NCBI GenBank assembly: GCA_964630875.1
Contig: CAZVXF010000012.1
Location: 1 to 43,458, forward strand
Reading direction: 5' to 3'
DNA: 43,458 nucleotides
From: DAIDHZ01 sp035480255
GTDB lineage: Bacteria; Chlamydiota; Chlamydiia; Chlamydiales; SM23-39
Shown in pieces: positions 1-7,720 of this stretch. The position numbers and the translations under genes were made by a program. Each line of letters begins with the position of its first letter. Position 1 is the stretch's first letter. The notes beneath the pieces were generated by a model. It saw only the letters and a list, made by a program, of their open reading frames with translations, made no database searches and was not told the origin of the DNA.

Positions 1-53
1 AGTCATTTATGAGTAGTTTGCTAAGGACGAGAGTTCGATTCTCTCCACCTCCA
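1..53 (+). ncRNA. ssrA: tmRNA, 3' end only (partial at window edge)
   Basis: The stretch ends in a T-arm-like hairpin (GAGAG TTCGATT CTCTC, 30-46) preceded by GGAC and followed by an acceptor strand ending CACCTCCA. GGAC directly before the T arm, with a CACCTCCA-type acceptor end, is the pattern of tmRNA 3' ends rather than an ordinary tRNA, and no anticodon arm fits in the visible part. The acceptor strand predicts a GGGGGT 5' end outside the window. A full CCA is not encoded. tmRNA rescues stalled ribosomes with SmpB. The alternative is the 3' end of an unusual tRNA; the tmRNA body is not visible. Confidence 0.75.
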
Positions 54-57
54 ATCC

Positions 58-90
58 GGCCGGGCCAAAAGCCCGGCCTTTTCTTTTTTT
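58..90 (+). terminator. Rho-independent terminator of the tmRNA
   Basis: Perfect 8-bp GC stem GGCCGGGC/GCCCGGCC (58-65 with 71-78), loop CAAAA, followed immediately by a T-rich tract. It starts 4 nt after the mature RNA end, so it very probably ends ssrA transcription. Confidence 0.9.
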
Positions 91-147
91 TCAAATCACC
101 AAGACAAGAGTTCATGATTATAATTACTGAGTCAAAAATCTGGCAGG

Positions 148-738
148 TTAGAATAAGTAGCCTAAACCAACTCCAGTGCGAAACCCTCCGAGATTGATTT
201 GAGATTCTGATACAGTGGACGTAGTACGCACTGGTTGATAATAATAATCGAAGAAAAGGTCTAAAAAGATATGGCGATAAAAGTTTACAAAAAAACCCGA
301 TTTTCCTACGACTCCGATGCTCCACCGGTGGGTATGACGAGGAAGATCGGTAGAGTGATCATGCAAATGCAGATACGCAGTAGAAAATCCTATACCTAGG
401 TAACACTTCAAGAAAGAACGATAACAGGAAAACTGCATATTGGATCCCAAACTCATCGTGGCTAATTTCAGCTCGGTTTTATTTGAGAGGGGATCCGATC
501 TCCCTTCTTTCCAGGCATAATTGACATTGATCCAAGGATTGAAAAAAGTGTGAAAAAACAGATCTCCCTGCAGCTCAATATCAGGAGCTCCTTGGTGATA
601 GATTTTTCTAGCTGTATGATTGGCAAATCTAAAATATCCTCCTCGAATTTGCAAATCTCCCTCTAATGCAGAAAGATTCGGCGGAAGAAGCATTGTAAGG
701 AGCCATAATCCCACTTTGATGTAATCAGAGCGTTTCAT
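148..738 (-). CDS. Small outer-membrane beta-barrel-like protein
   Basis: A 196-aa protein with a hydrophobic N-terminal signal-like segment (about residues 9-25, ending near Ser-Ala-Leu-Glu). The rest alternates polar and hydrophobic/aromatic residues as in short beta strands and ends in Tyr-Leu-Phe, the C-terminal aromatic typical of barrels inserted by BamA. The size fits an 8-stranded barrel of the OmpA/OmpW type, but I recognise no specific family. Its ATG lies one base after the stop of the upstream repeat protein, so the two are almost certainly co-transcribed and coupled. A shared envelope or surface role is inference. Confidence 0.7.
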   Translation of the reverse strand: MKRSDYIKVGLWLLTMLLPPNLSALEGDLQIRGGYFRFANHTARKIYHQGAPDIELQGDLFFHTFFNPWINVNYAWKEGRSDPLSNKTELKLATMSLGSNMQFSCYRSFLKCYLGIGFSTAYLHLHDHSTDLPRHTHRWSIGVVGKSGFFVNFYRHIFLDLFFDYYYQPVRTTSTVSESQINLGGFRTGVGLGYLF

Positions 739-739
739 A

Positions 740-2359
740 TTACCTCAAAGTTATCGAAGCTGAAGAGCTTTCATTTCTACTTGCATTGATATCATTGACC
801 AAATAGTAGTCCGCGACTTTAGCACTCCGTCGATGATCGTCATATTCCAAAGGAGCATTCGCGGAAATGGTAGCAATCAATAATCCATTTCGAAAAACCT
901 GATAAAAGAGCACTGTCGGATCTTGGCTTGAATCCCACTGAAGATGATGGATGCGATCTATCTGAAGCAAAAACCGATTGTTAACCACCATTCCGCTTAA
1001 ATTTCTAGGAGGAGAGTTAGGGATAAGGGCCACATTTACAGTTATAACTTGTGCCGTTCCTATTGAAAAGGGGACCGTCTGGGTATAGAAACCCCTAGCA
1101 GCGATCATTAAACTATAATTACCTGCAGACAAAGTGGCCATTATGTAGTTGCCGTAATTATCGGTAAATCTAACAGTTTCAAAGGAATCATTTTGAAATA
1201 GTTGAACAAAAGCTCCGCGGATAGGCTGGCCAGTGAGAGCATTGGTAATCTGACCCTGAACTGTACTTGGGTCTGGGTGAAGGGCAAAATCAAGCGTTGT
1301 TGTCTGGTTTGATAAAATTGTAACTGGAAGCAGTTGCATTTGGTGATTCTTCCCATCAGCTTCGACTATATAGGATCCCGGAGGAAGATCGTCGATCATG
1401 TAGTTACCTGAAGAATCGGTCAATGCTTCATCAATAAGGTGATTATTGGAAAATATCGAAATTGCTGCTCCTTTAATCGCCATGGAGGTATTGGCATCTG
1501 TGACATTTCCTGATAATGTCCCTGGAAGCGTTTCTAATGAGAAATTGACAATGCTGGTTTGATTCGATTGTGCAACGACAGAGATCTCTTGGGCTTGAAA
1601 ATTGTTAGCATGTGCAAGGACATCATACAAACCAGGCGAGAGGCTAGAAAAAGTATAGTTTCCCAAAGCATTTGTCTGCGTAGACTCGACTACCTGGTTG
1701 TCGAAAATAATCTCGACAATAGCTCCTGTAATTGGCAGCCCCATATTAGCTGCTGTGACGGTGCCTGACACTGATCCGGGATTTGGATCGAGTGAAAAAT
1801 TCAAAACTGTTGTTTGTCCTCCTTGAACAATCGCCCCTTCGAGTTCAGTTTGATAGCCGCTGGCAAGAGCTACAACAGTATAGCTTCCAGGATCCAGACC
1901 GTTAACCGTATATTCCCCATTGACATCGCTTGTTGTTCTATCGATAAGAAAATTGTTTTGGGACACCAAGATGGTCGCCCCATTAATTGGCAATAAGGAT
2001 ACAGAATCGACCACCTGTCCAGAAATTGTACCTGGATTAGAGAGCAGCTGAAAATCGACAGTAGTCGTCTGGTTATTACTTGCCTTTGCTCCGAGGATCT
2101 GAGTTTCAAACCCTGCAGCAGAAGCACGCACAGAATATTGCCCGGGATTTACCCCTAAAAAGGTATAGGATCCATCCAGAACTGTCGTTGTCGTTGCAAC
2201 AACATTCTGACTGCCTTTAATCAGCGCAATGGAGGCCCCCGAGATCGGATTCCCGGAAGATTGGCTAGTGACTACACCAGTAATGGTCGCATCCGCTAGG
2301 AGAGAGGAGCTAGAAAAACAAGAGAAAAGCGCCAAGAGAAAAATGCAAATTGTTTTCAT
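740..2359 (-). CDS. Secreted protein with five carboxypeptidase-regulatory-like repeats and a C-terminal FN3-like domain
   Basis: A 539-aa protein. Residues 1-24 form a Sec signal peptide ending Leu-Ala-Asp-Ala. Residues about 25-445 hold five tandem repeats of roughly 84 aa. Each carries G-x-V/I-x-(SG) near the start, a P-I-x-G-A strand, D-x-x-G-x-Y in the middle and P-G-x-Y later, as in the CarboxypepD_reg/transthyretin-like beta-sandwich fold. Residues about 450-539 look like a fibronectin-III-type domain. The architecture is that of an adhesive or structural surface protein; no enzymatic residues are seen. It is first in a unit with the beta-barrel gene downstream. A host-contact role is inferred only. 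Confidence 0.8.
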   Translation of the reverse strand: MKTICIFLLALFSCFSSSSLLADATITGVVTSQSSGNPISGASIALIKGSQNVVATTTTVLDGSYTFLGVNPGQYSVRASAAGFETQILGAKASNNQTTTVDFQLLSNPGTISGQVVDSVSLLPINGATILVSQNNFLIDRTTSDVNGEYTVNGLDPGSYTVVALASGYQTELEGAIVQGGQTTVLNFSLDPNPGSVSGTVTAANMGLPITGAIVEIIFDNQVVESTQTNALGNYTFSSLSPGLYDVLAHANNFQAQEISVVAQSNQTSIVNFSLETLPGTLSGNVTDANTSMAIKGAAISIFSNNHLIDEALTDSSGNYMIDDLPPGSYIVEADGKNHQMQLLPVTILSNQTTTLDFALHPDPSTVQGQITNALTGQPIRGAFVQLFQNDSFETVRFTDNYGNYIMATLSAGNYSLMIAARGFYTQTVPFSIGTAQVITVNVALIPNSPPRNLSGMVVNNRFLLQIDRIHHLQWDSSQDPTVLFYQVFRNGLLIATISANAPLEYDDHRRSAKVADYYLVNDINASRNESSSASITLR

Positions 2360-2434
2360 CTGCTAACAAGCTGAATCAATATTACTTTCGGTGAAAGTTT
2401 TAGCATCTTTATCTAGAGATGTAAAGCAACTTTT

Positions 2435-2689
2435 TTAGAGTAAAAGTTCTGAACGCATCTCTCCACCTCCATTGGGTGGACACTCTTTGTAGTCCACCAT
2501 CGTTTTAAACGGTTCAGCCACTTGTACTGAGAGATTTACGTGTCTCAGTTGCAAGTTCTGAAACATCAAATTCAAAAGTTGTCGTTTTTCACTCACTTCA
2601 GAACTTTCAAAGATTTCTCTGGCTCTAGAAGCCAAGTTTAAGACTGTGTTGGACGTGATGTAATAGTGCTCATCAGCTACTTCATCTCC
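2435..2689 (-). pseudogene. C-terminal remnant of a serine site-specific recombinase
   Basis: The reading frame is open from just after a stop at 2690-2692 to a TAA at 2435-2437, about 84 codons, with no ATG start. It reads YYITSNTVLNLASRAREIF, then FESSEVSEKRQLLNLMFQNL, and later PFKTMV. This strongly resembles the extreme C-terminus of large serine recombinases (the helix after the zinc beta-ribbon, ALEIFESSEVEEKRQLLN-type). The catalytic resolvase domain and zinc ribbon are absent, so this is a decayed fragment. It marks a past mobile element or invertase between the envelope unit and the symporter. A TTG-initiated 66-aa peptide is possible but unlikely to be functional. Confidence 0.7.
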
Positions 2690-2696
2690 TTAAAAA

Positions 2697-3032
2697 TTAT
2701 TCGGATATAGAGCGCATAAATCGGAAAACTAAAACAGAAACGTTCGATGCAACTCCCGCAGCATTCGTTACACAATCCCATGCAAAACATCCACCTAGAG
2801 CTAATCTAGAAAACGGAACAGTCCCTTCAGATGTTTTCACTGCTGGCAGCATTTTATTCAATAGAGGGTCCCTCGCAGAAGTTGCTACAAATCGTCCAGT
2901 TGCTATTTCTCTTGTCGATTGAGGTCCTAAACAGAGGTATGCAACATACCCAGATACAGCTGCATTTGCTCCTTTCCATACTGTATCATAAATTAATTGG
3001 TCAGTTGACTTTTTTTGAACCGGTGATGTCAT
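2697..3032 (-). CDS. Hypothetical small protein
   Basis: An 111-aa protein I do not recognise. It starts with a polar Lys/Ser-rich segment and has two moderately hydrophobic stretches (about 23-37 and 76-104), the latter containing Cys-Phe-Ala-Trp-Asp-Cys. It could be a small membrane-associated protein. The ATG lies in front of an AT-rich stretch with no strong Shine-Dalgarno. Its stop is a few bases from the recombinase remnant, so it may be cargo of the decayed element. It is kept as a gene because no better ORF covers the region and the composition is protein-like. Confidence 0.5.
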   Translation of the reverse strand: MTSPVQKKSTDQLIYDTVWKGANAAVSGYVAYLCLGPQSTREIATGRFVATSARDPLLNKMLPAVKTSEGTVPFSRLALGGCFAWDCVTNAAGVASNVSVLVFRFMRSISE

Positions 3033-3227
3033 TGATTTACTCCATTAGATATTTTTTACTGAAATTTTAACAGTATCATGAAATTAAAATCCAATCATCA
3101 ATATTAAATAGTAGAACTGACGAATTAGAATTCGGTATAAATTAGGAGCTTGTGTTTAAATGACTGCCTGAGTACAGTCTTTTGTATGAAAGGGTATATC
3201 CGAGGTTCTGTTTCCTGTTTTTTCTGT

Positions 3228-3245
3228 TGTGCGTGCACACGCACA
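3228..3245. promoter_or_regulatory. 18-bp inverted repeat upstream of the symporter
   Basis: TGTGCGTG and CACGCACA are perfect 8-bp arms around a CA centre, about 53 bp before the symporter ATG. This is a plausible operator. Alternatively TGTGCG/CGCACA can form a 6-bp RNA stem; a T-rich run follows after about 10 nt, which would allow weak attenuation. The function is not shown by the sequence. Confidence 0.4.
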
Positions 3246-3297
3246 TACATCTAATTTTTTTTCAATAAACGTCTTTAACAATTCATTCACAGGAACT

Positions 3298-4515
3298 ATG
3301 AAAAAACATATATATTCTTCTTTTAAAATCCTAATCCCTATTTTATTGGGACTTGGAACCGGATTCTCCAATCAAAAACTATTGATTACTATCGCTGAGG
3401 CAATTTCAACATTGTTTATGAATTTTCTTTCAATGATTGCAGCGCCCGTGATTCTCTTTGCAATCCTTTCAACACTTCTCAACATGAAAAGCTTAGATCA
3501 AGTCAAGTTTCTAGGGCGAAAGGTGATTACATATACTTTAATCACAACGTTTCTTGCATCTCTGACGGCTTTAGGATTTTTTCTGCTCTTTGATCCTGTT
3601 TCTGCAGTATCGGTCAGCGCAGATGTCGCAACTGCTGTTGAGCAGCAATCCTACTTACGTTTTTTAATCGAAATCGTCCCTTCTAATATTTTTACTGCCT
3701 TTGCCGAAAATAAAGTGATTTCAATCGCATTTTTAGGCTTTCTGTTTGGTTTAACCGCTCTTTTTCTTCCAGAGGACAATCGCAAAACCATTCAAAGGGG
3801 GGTTACTGCTTTATTTCAGCTATTCTTAAAAATCGCTGGAATTATTTCTTATGTAATGCCGATAGCAATCTGGGCATTTATGGCTTTGCTTGTGCAAGAA
3901 ATACAGCAGCAAGGTGGTTCTGTGAGCGGTTTATGGACATATTTATGCGTGATTGCATTGGCAAATCTTACACAAGGAGTTGTGGTGATTCCGGCGCTCT
4001 TAAAACTCAGAGGCCTTTCTCCTTTGCGAATTGCAAAGGGTGGTTTTAAAGCAATCATCACTGCATTCTTTACGAAATCATCAAATGCAACCCTTCCAGT
4101 CAGCTTGAGAGTGGCAAAAGATGAGTTGGGTATGAAACCTGAAGTGGCTCATTTCACATTGCCGCTTTGCACAGTGATTAACATGAATGGATGTGCTGCA
4201 TTTATTTTGACCACGATTCTTTTTGTAGCGGGGATTAACGGGCATGTGTTTTCGCCGTTTGATCTTGCGTTTTGGGTTCTGATGTCAGTTCTTGCTGCGG
4301 TGGGCAATGCTGGAGTCCCCATGGGCTGTTTTTTTCTCAGCAGCGCATTTTTGATCAGTATGAATGTTCCTCTATCAATGATGGGATTGATCCTGCCATT
4401 CTATTCACTCATTGATATGGAAGAAACAGCCTTAAATGTTTGGTCGGATTTAAGCGTAGCAGCGATTGTGGATCGTGAGTGTGAAACATCGCAAGAACCT
4501 GTTCATGCTTCATAA
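3298..4515 (+). CDS. Dicarboxylate/amino-acid:cation symporter (DAACS/SDF family)
   Basis: A 405-aa inner-membrane transporter from the ATG at 3298, which follows an AGGA-like site; a longer non-ATG extension upstream has no family support. It contains the hallmark re-entrant loop TKSSNATLPVS (259-269), corresponding to the serine-rich HP1 of GltP/GltT. It also has INMNGCA (294-300), the NMDGT-like TM7 motif, here NMNGC. It probably imports glutamate, aspartate or C4-dicarboxylates with Na+ or H+. The Asp to Asn change in NMDG and Thr to Cys may alter cation or substrate specificity. The length is normal for the family. It is monocistronic, followed by a hairpin terminator. Confidence 0.88.
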   Translation: MKKHIYSSFKILIPILLGLGTGFSNQKLLITIAEAISTLFMNFLSMIAAPVILFAILSTLLNMKSLDQVKFLGRKVITYTLITTFLASLTALGFFLLFDPVSAVSVSADVATAVEQQSYLRFLIEIVPSNIFTAFAENKVISIAFLGFLFGLTALFLPEDNRKTIQRGVTALFQLFLKIAGIISYVMPIAIWAFMALLVQEIQQQGGSVSGLWTYLCVIALANLTQGVVVIPALLKLRGLSPLRIAKGGFKAIITAFFTKSSNATLPVSLRVAKDELGMKPEVAHFTLPLCTVINMNGCAAFILTTILFVAGINGHVFSPFDLAFWVLMSVLAAVGNAGVPMGCFFLSSAFLISMNVPLSMMGLILPFYSLIDMEETALNVWSDLSVAAIVDRECETSQEPVHAS

Positions 4516-4536
4516 CCTAGAGAGATTGGGTATAAT

Positions 4537-4570
4537 GCCGAGGGTTTTCTCTCGGCTAATTACTTTTTTT
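4537..4570 (+). terminator. Terminator after the symporter
   Basis: Stem GCCGAG (4537-4542) / CTCGGC (4551-4556) with an 8-nt loop, then TAATTAC and seven T. The T run is displaced by about 7 nt, so efficiency is uncertain. The stem abuts the stop codon of the convergent yjdM-like gene. Confidence 0.6.
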
Positions 4571-4909
4571 AACGATCGAAGATTTGAGCATCATTGTCCC
4601 AAATCCTGGGATCTTAGCTTCAATATTGTGACCATCAACTTCGTCGACGATGCGAATACTTTTTACTTTTAAACCCGCTTTTAAAGGCGATTGTGCCCCT
4701 TTCACTTTGATATCTTTGATGATCGTCACGCTATCGCCATCTTGAAGAATATTGCCGTGCGCATCTTTAACTGCGGAAGATGCTTCTACTTCAGTTTTAT
4801 TTTCTGTCTGTATTGGCCATTCATGACCGCATTCAGGGCAAATATACATCAGCCCCGCAACGTATGTATATTCAGAGCTACAGTGATCGCATTTGGGAAG
4901 ATTTGGCAT
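4556..4909 (-). CDS. yjdM: YjdM/PhnA-family zinc-ribbon protein
   Basis: A 117-aa protein, full family length. The N-terminus has a CxxC...CxxC zinc ribbon (Cys-Asp-His-Cys near residue 7 and Cys-Pro-Glu-Cys-Gly-His near 24). It is followed by the conserved small beta-barrel with VKDAHGN, LQDGDSVTIIKDIKVKG and a Lys-rich end. There are two tandem ATG codons (4912 and 4909); the second is better spaced from AAGGA. Family members were named after phosphonate use in E. coli, but the biochemical role is not settled. No phn genes are nearby, so a phosphonate role should not be assumed. Confidence 0.88.
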   Translation of the reverse strand: MPNLPKCDHCSSEYTYVAGLMYICPECGHEWPIQTENKTEVEASSAVKDAHGNILQDGDSVTIIKDIKVKGAQSPLKAGLKVKSIRIVDEVDGHNIEAKIPGFGTMMLKSSIVKKSN

Positions 4910-5087
4910 CATTAATCCTTAGAAAAATTCAATCTGCTACGAGCATTCAGGCCGTGCGCCCAAAAACTGCATTGCGTAAAACAATACTCTTAAAGCCGAT
5001 TTTTCACAAAGCCCCTCTAGAGCGCGGGCCACGGAAATGATCTTAAAGATGAAGCGCAGCCTCGATTGCAAGGCAATGGGTTTGATC

Positions 5088-5106
5088 CCCCTCGTAAGCC
5101 GAGGGG
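5088..5106. other. Stem-loop in the intergenic stretch downstream of the BON lipoprotein gene
   Basis: CCCCTCG/CGAGGGG (7 bp) with loop TAAGC, 20 bp past the stop of the minus-strand BON gene. No T tract follows on either strand, so it may be an RNA 3'-end stabiliser or a weak terminator. I see no gene in the rest of 4910-5125. Confidence 0.5.
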
Positions 5107-5125
5107 TATGGTTTAAACGACTCTA

Positions 5126-5593
5126 TCATTGTCCTTGACTGATCGTCAATTGGCTATTCACCTGACGAACACCGCGAACGCCTTTTACTTTTCTGATCAC
5201 ATAATCTGCATCTTGTTTTGTTGGAACGTTACCCATGATCGTTACAACGTGATCTCTTGTCTCAACACTAATTGCTCTTGCGAAAGGAGGACTGCTTGGA
5301 TCGTTGTAAAGAGCATCTCTTACTCGTTCGTTGACTGTCCAATCATCTTCTTGTGCATTTGCAGGATTATGACCATGGTTTTGGCCATTGTTATAAGCGC
5401 CAGGACCTTGGGTATTGGCCCCTTGGTTGTAACCATTTGTTTGACCGCCACAGCAACCTTCTTGACGTGCGCCTCTATCATCACGCATTGCATCACTGCG
5501 CATATTAGGGTTGTTTGTGTTGCGGCTATCTGGACTGCGCTGGCAAGCAGTCGACAATACGAGTAAAGAAGCAATGAGTAGTGTTTTCTTCAT
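5126..5593 (-). CDS. BON-domain lipoprotein
   Basis: A 155-aa protein from the ATG opening MKKTLLIAS; the longer upstream start would put extra residues before the signal peptide. Residues 1-16 are a lipoprotein signal with the lipobox Ser-Thr-Ala-Cys17. Residues about 20-80 are a low-complexity Asn/Gly/Gln-rich linker with two adjacent Cys. Residues about 85-153 form one BON domain, including DHVVTIMGNVPTKQDADYV and GVRGVRQVNSQLTI. BON domains associate with membranes and occur in OsmY-like periplasmic stress proteins. It is predicted to be membrane-anchored and exposed to the periplasm. It stands alone on its strand. Confidence 0.85.
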   Translation of the reverse strand: MKKTLLIASLLVLSTACQRSPDSRNTNNPNMRSDAMRDDRGARQEGCCGGQTNGYNQGANTQGPGAYNNGQNHGHNPANAQEDDWTVNERVRDALYNDPSSPPFARAISVETRDHVVTIMGNVPTKQDADYVIRKVKGVRGVRQVNSQLTISQGQ

Positions 5594-5701
5594 AGATATA
5601 TCTCCATACATGGGTTAAAAAATGCGAGATCCGCTTAACCGGGATCCTAATCCCCAATTCGTTTTAAAGCAAAATTTTTTTATTGCCGGTATTATATACC
5701 A

Positions 5702-6007
5702 TTAGCTTGCTTTTCTTTTATGACAGCAGCATTGGCAATCTCTGTTTTCTCCATGACAGCAGCTGCAGCTTTTCTTTTCATGACCGCTGCCGCAAGATTT
5801 GCACTCTTTATCACAGGATGAGCACCAGCTTGAAATTTCATGATCTGCTTTATCTTTTGACCACCCATATTTTGCTTGAAGCTTTGCAGATAACTGCTCA
5901 AATTTTCCATCAATTGCGATCAGGTCTTCGTCTTTCAACTTGCCCCATTTTTCTTTTACTTTCCCTTTGATCTGGTGCCACTTACTTGCAAATTCATTTC
6001 GATTCAT
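5702..6007 (-). CDS. CsbD-like protein with a cysteine-rich C-terminal tail
   Basis: A 101-aa protein. GGAGG lies 4-5 nt before the ATG at 6007, which fixes the start and excludes a longer reading through the palindrome upstream. Residues 1-58 match the CsbD/YjbJ family (NEFASKWHQIKGKVKEKWGK, DLIAIDGK, KYGWSKDKAD), small stress-induced proteins of unknown mechanism. Residues 62-95 add 11 Cys (62, 65, 69, 72, 81, 83, 84, 91, 93, 94, 95) plus His 76, 85 and 96. Such clustering is metallothionein-like and not part of the usual CsbD fold. Metal or redox binding is inferred. The 166-bp palindromic element sits directly upstream and may affect its expression. Confidence 0.85.
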   Translation of the reverse strand: MNRNEFASKWHQIKGKVKEKWGKLKDEDLIAIDGKFEQLSAKLQAKYGWSKDKADHEISSWCSSCDKECKSCGSGHEKKSCSCCHGENRDCQCCCHKRKAS

Positions 6008-6023
6008 AGATCCTCCATAATAC

Positions 6024-6189
6024 AGAGGGAATTGCAAAACTCCATTTGGCTCCAAATTCGCCCTTTTTCCATTGGATTCAATTTTTTGCAAATTGCCTAA
6101 AGCCCAATAGGTTATGTCAATTTGCACAAATTGAACCAAAGAAAAAATCATCAAATTTTGCGCACAAAGCGAGTTTTGCAATTCCCTCT
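6024..6189. mobile_element. MITE-like palindromic element
   Basis: Perfect 19-bp terminal inverted repeats: AGAGGGAATTGCAAAACTC at 6024-6042 and its reverse complement at 6171-6189. The inside is also an imperfect palindrome centred near 6107 (TTCAATTTTTTGCAAATTG against TTCAATTTGTGCAAATTG on the other strand, and CCTA/TAGG at the centre). The whole 166 bp can therefore fold on itself. It contains no believable gene. The dinucleotide AC flanks both ends and could be a 2-bp target duplication, which is weak evidence. It is probably a miniature inverted-repeat transposable element lying between the CsbD gene and its likely promoter. Confidence 0.7.
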
Positions 6190-6299
6190 ACGTTTTTAAT
6201 TGTAATTAATTTGAAATTAAATTAAACATAATTTCATATTAATTATATAAAGTTATGCATTTAAATTGATTATGAAAAAACCAGATAATATGAAGAGCA

Positions 6300-7676
6300 T
6301 TAATTTCGGGTTTTTTGATAGCGATAGAATAAAAGAAGGGGAGAGATTGTGATGAGCGTCCCGACCAAAATCATGAGCATGTATTTTGTGGGAGTTCCAA
6401 CATTGATATGTTCAGGAGGGAAAAAGCTGACGATAATCGTTGTGACGCAACCAATGAATCCGAGAATTGACGTTATCCAGATTCCTAAGTTGTTGCCTGG
6501 AATCTTAAAGGAAGAGGGACGATTTGTGTACGTATAATGGAGGCGAAGGGCTGCGCAAAACATGAGGATATACATAATCATGTAAAGCTCTGTGCTCAAA
6601 GCGGTTAAAAACCAATAGAAAGCATTGACGGACGGAACGAGTAAAAAGAGCAAGCAGAAAAGGCTGACCAAAAGAGCTTGAGCGATTAAAATGTTATAGG
6701 CAACACCTGCTTTATTGAGTCTTGCAAAGAACGGAGGCAGAAAACCCACTTCTGAGGCATGAAGAAGTCCAATTGCTGGTGAAATCAGCCAATTGATCAT
6801 CGTGCCAATCGATCCAAGGCCAATACATAAAGTGAGGACTGGTATCAGAGCCTTGAGACCAAACACAGAAAACAGATTGCTAAACACTTGCATGACGCCT
6901 GCAACAAGGCTAATTTGATTTGCTGGCAACACAAAAGCAATAGCCAAAGAGCCGAGAATCATTGAGAAGAGGATAAAAAGAGTCGCAATCAATACAGCTC
7001 TTGGAAAGTTTCTTTGCGGATTTCGGATGTCATTGACATGCACCCCAGCCAGCTCGATCCCCAAAAAGGATGCCATTACGGCGACAAGAGAGGTCAGCTG
7101 CGTTACATCAGTCAATTTTGGAACAATGTGATCTGCACTCAGTTCAATCTGAAGCGGTTTCCCCGAGAAGTACCAAACTAAGCCCAAAATGATCAGCAAA
7201 ATCATGGGAAAAATGGTTCCAACTGTCGCACAAATATTGTTCACGATTGTGGAAACATGGAGCCCCTTCAAATTCACCCATGTAAGCGCCCAATAAATCG
7301 TTAAAATGCATATGACTAAATAGGTCTTATTGTGGACTAATTCCGGATGAATTAAGTATGCAAATGTACCCGCTACAAAAGAAAGATAAGATGGATACCA
7401 AACCATCGTATTGATCCACTGCAGCCAGATCGCTGCCATGGCCGATTTTTTCCCAAAAGCCTTCAAGACCCAATGATAGATCCCACCTTTATCATGCAAA
7501 GATGCGGAGAGTTCCGCTGCAACAAGCGCTGTCGGAATGAAGAAAATAATCGCTGAAATCATAAAGAAGAAGATCAGCGAGCTACCAAAAAGAGCAGCAG
7601 ATGGTAAATTTCGAATGCTGTCAATGGCAGCTATAATTAAAATAGACAGGGAAAAAAAAGAGATCTTTCTAGACAT
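6300..7676 (-). CDS. APC-superfamily amino-acid antiporter (GadC/YjeM-like), copy 1
   Basis: A 458-aa polytopic membrane protein with about 12 hydrophobic segments. The N-terminus reads SRKISFFSLSILIIAAIDS, then RNLPSAALFGSSLIFFFMIS, and KGGIYHWV follows TM2. These are features of the glutamate/GABA-type antiporter branch of the amino acid-polyamine-organocation superfamily found in Legionella, Coxiella and environmental chlamydiae. Its substrate cannot be read from sequence. It is closely related along its whole length to the gene at 38346-39716, so this genome holds paralogues. It lies just upstream (minus strand) of the MITE and downstream of rnr, with 44 bp between, and is probably independently transcribed. 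Confidence 0.85.
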   Translation of the reverse strand: MSRKISFFSLSILIIAAIDSIRNLPSAALFGSSLIFFFMISAIIFFIPTALVAAELSASLHDKGGIYHWVLKAFGKKSAMAAIWLQWINTMVWYPSYLSFVAGTFAYLIHPELVHNKTYLVICILTIYWALTWVNLKGLHVSTIVNNICATVGTIFPMILLIILGLVWYFSGKPLQIELSADHIVPKLTDVTQLTSLVAVMASFLGIELAGVHVNDIRNPQRNFPRAVLIATLFILFSMILGSLAIAFVLPANQISLVAGVMQVFSNLFSVFGLKALIPVLTLCIGLGSIGTMINWLISPAIGLLHASEVGFLPPFFARLNKAGVAYNILIAQALLVSLFCLLFLLVPSVNAFYWFLTALSTELYMIMYILMFCAALRLHYTYTNRPSSFKIPGNNLGIWITSILGFIGCVTTIIVSFFPPEHINVGTPTKYMLMILVGTLITISPLLLFYRYQKTRN

Positions 7677-7720
7677 GGAAAAAATTTATAAGAGTTTCAT
7701 GTAAAAAACAATAAATATTA

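Noticed and set aside
3228..3268. The symporter frame could begin upstream of 3298, at a non-ATG codon
   Set aside because: The upstream part crosses the inverted repeat and a T-rich tract, is not hydrophobic in family style, and the ATG at 3298 has a better site.
4780..5040. Plus-strand ORF over the yjdM gene
   Set aside because: It is mostly antisense to the zinc-ribbon gene, has no ribosome-binding site, and its unshared part has no recognisable content.
5129..5566. Long plus-strand ORF opposite the BON lipoprotein
   Set aside because: Antisense to a well-supported gene; Cys-rich composition is a by-product of the opposite codons.
6008..6181. N-terminal extension of the CsbD-like protein through the palindrome
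   Set aside because: GGAGG sits directly before the ATG at 6007, and the extension would be encoded by the inverted-repeat element.
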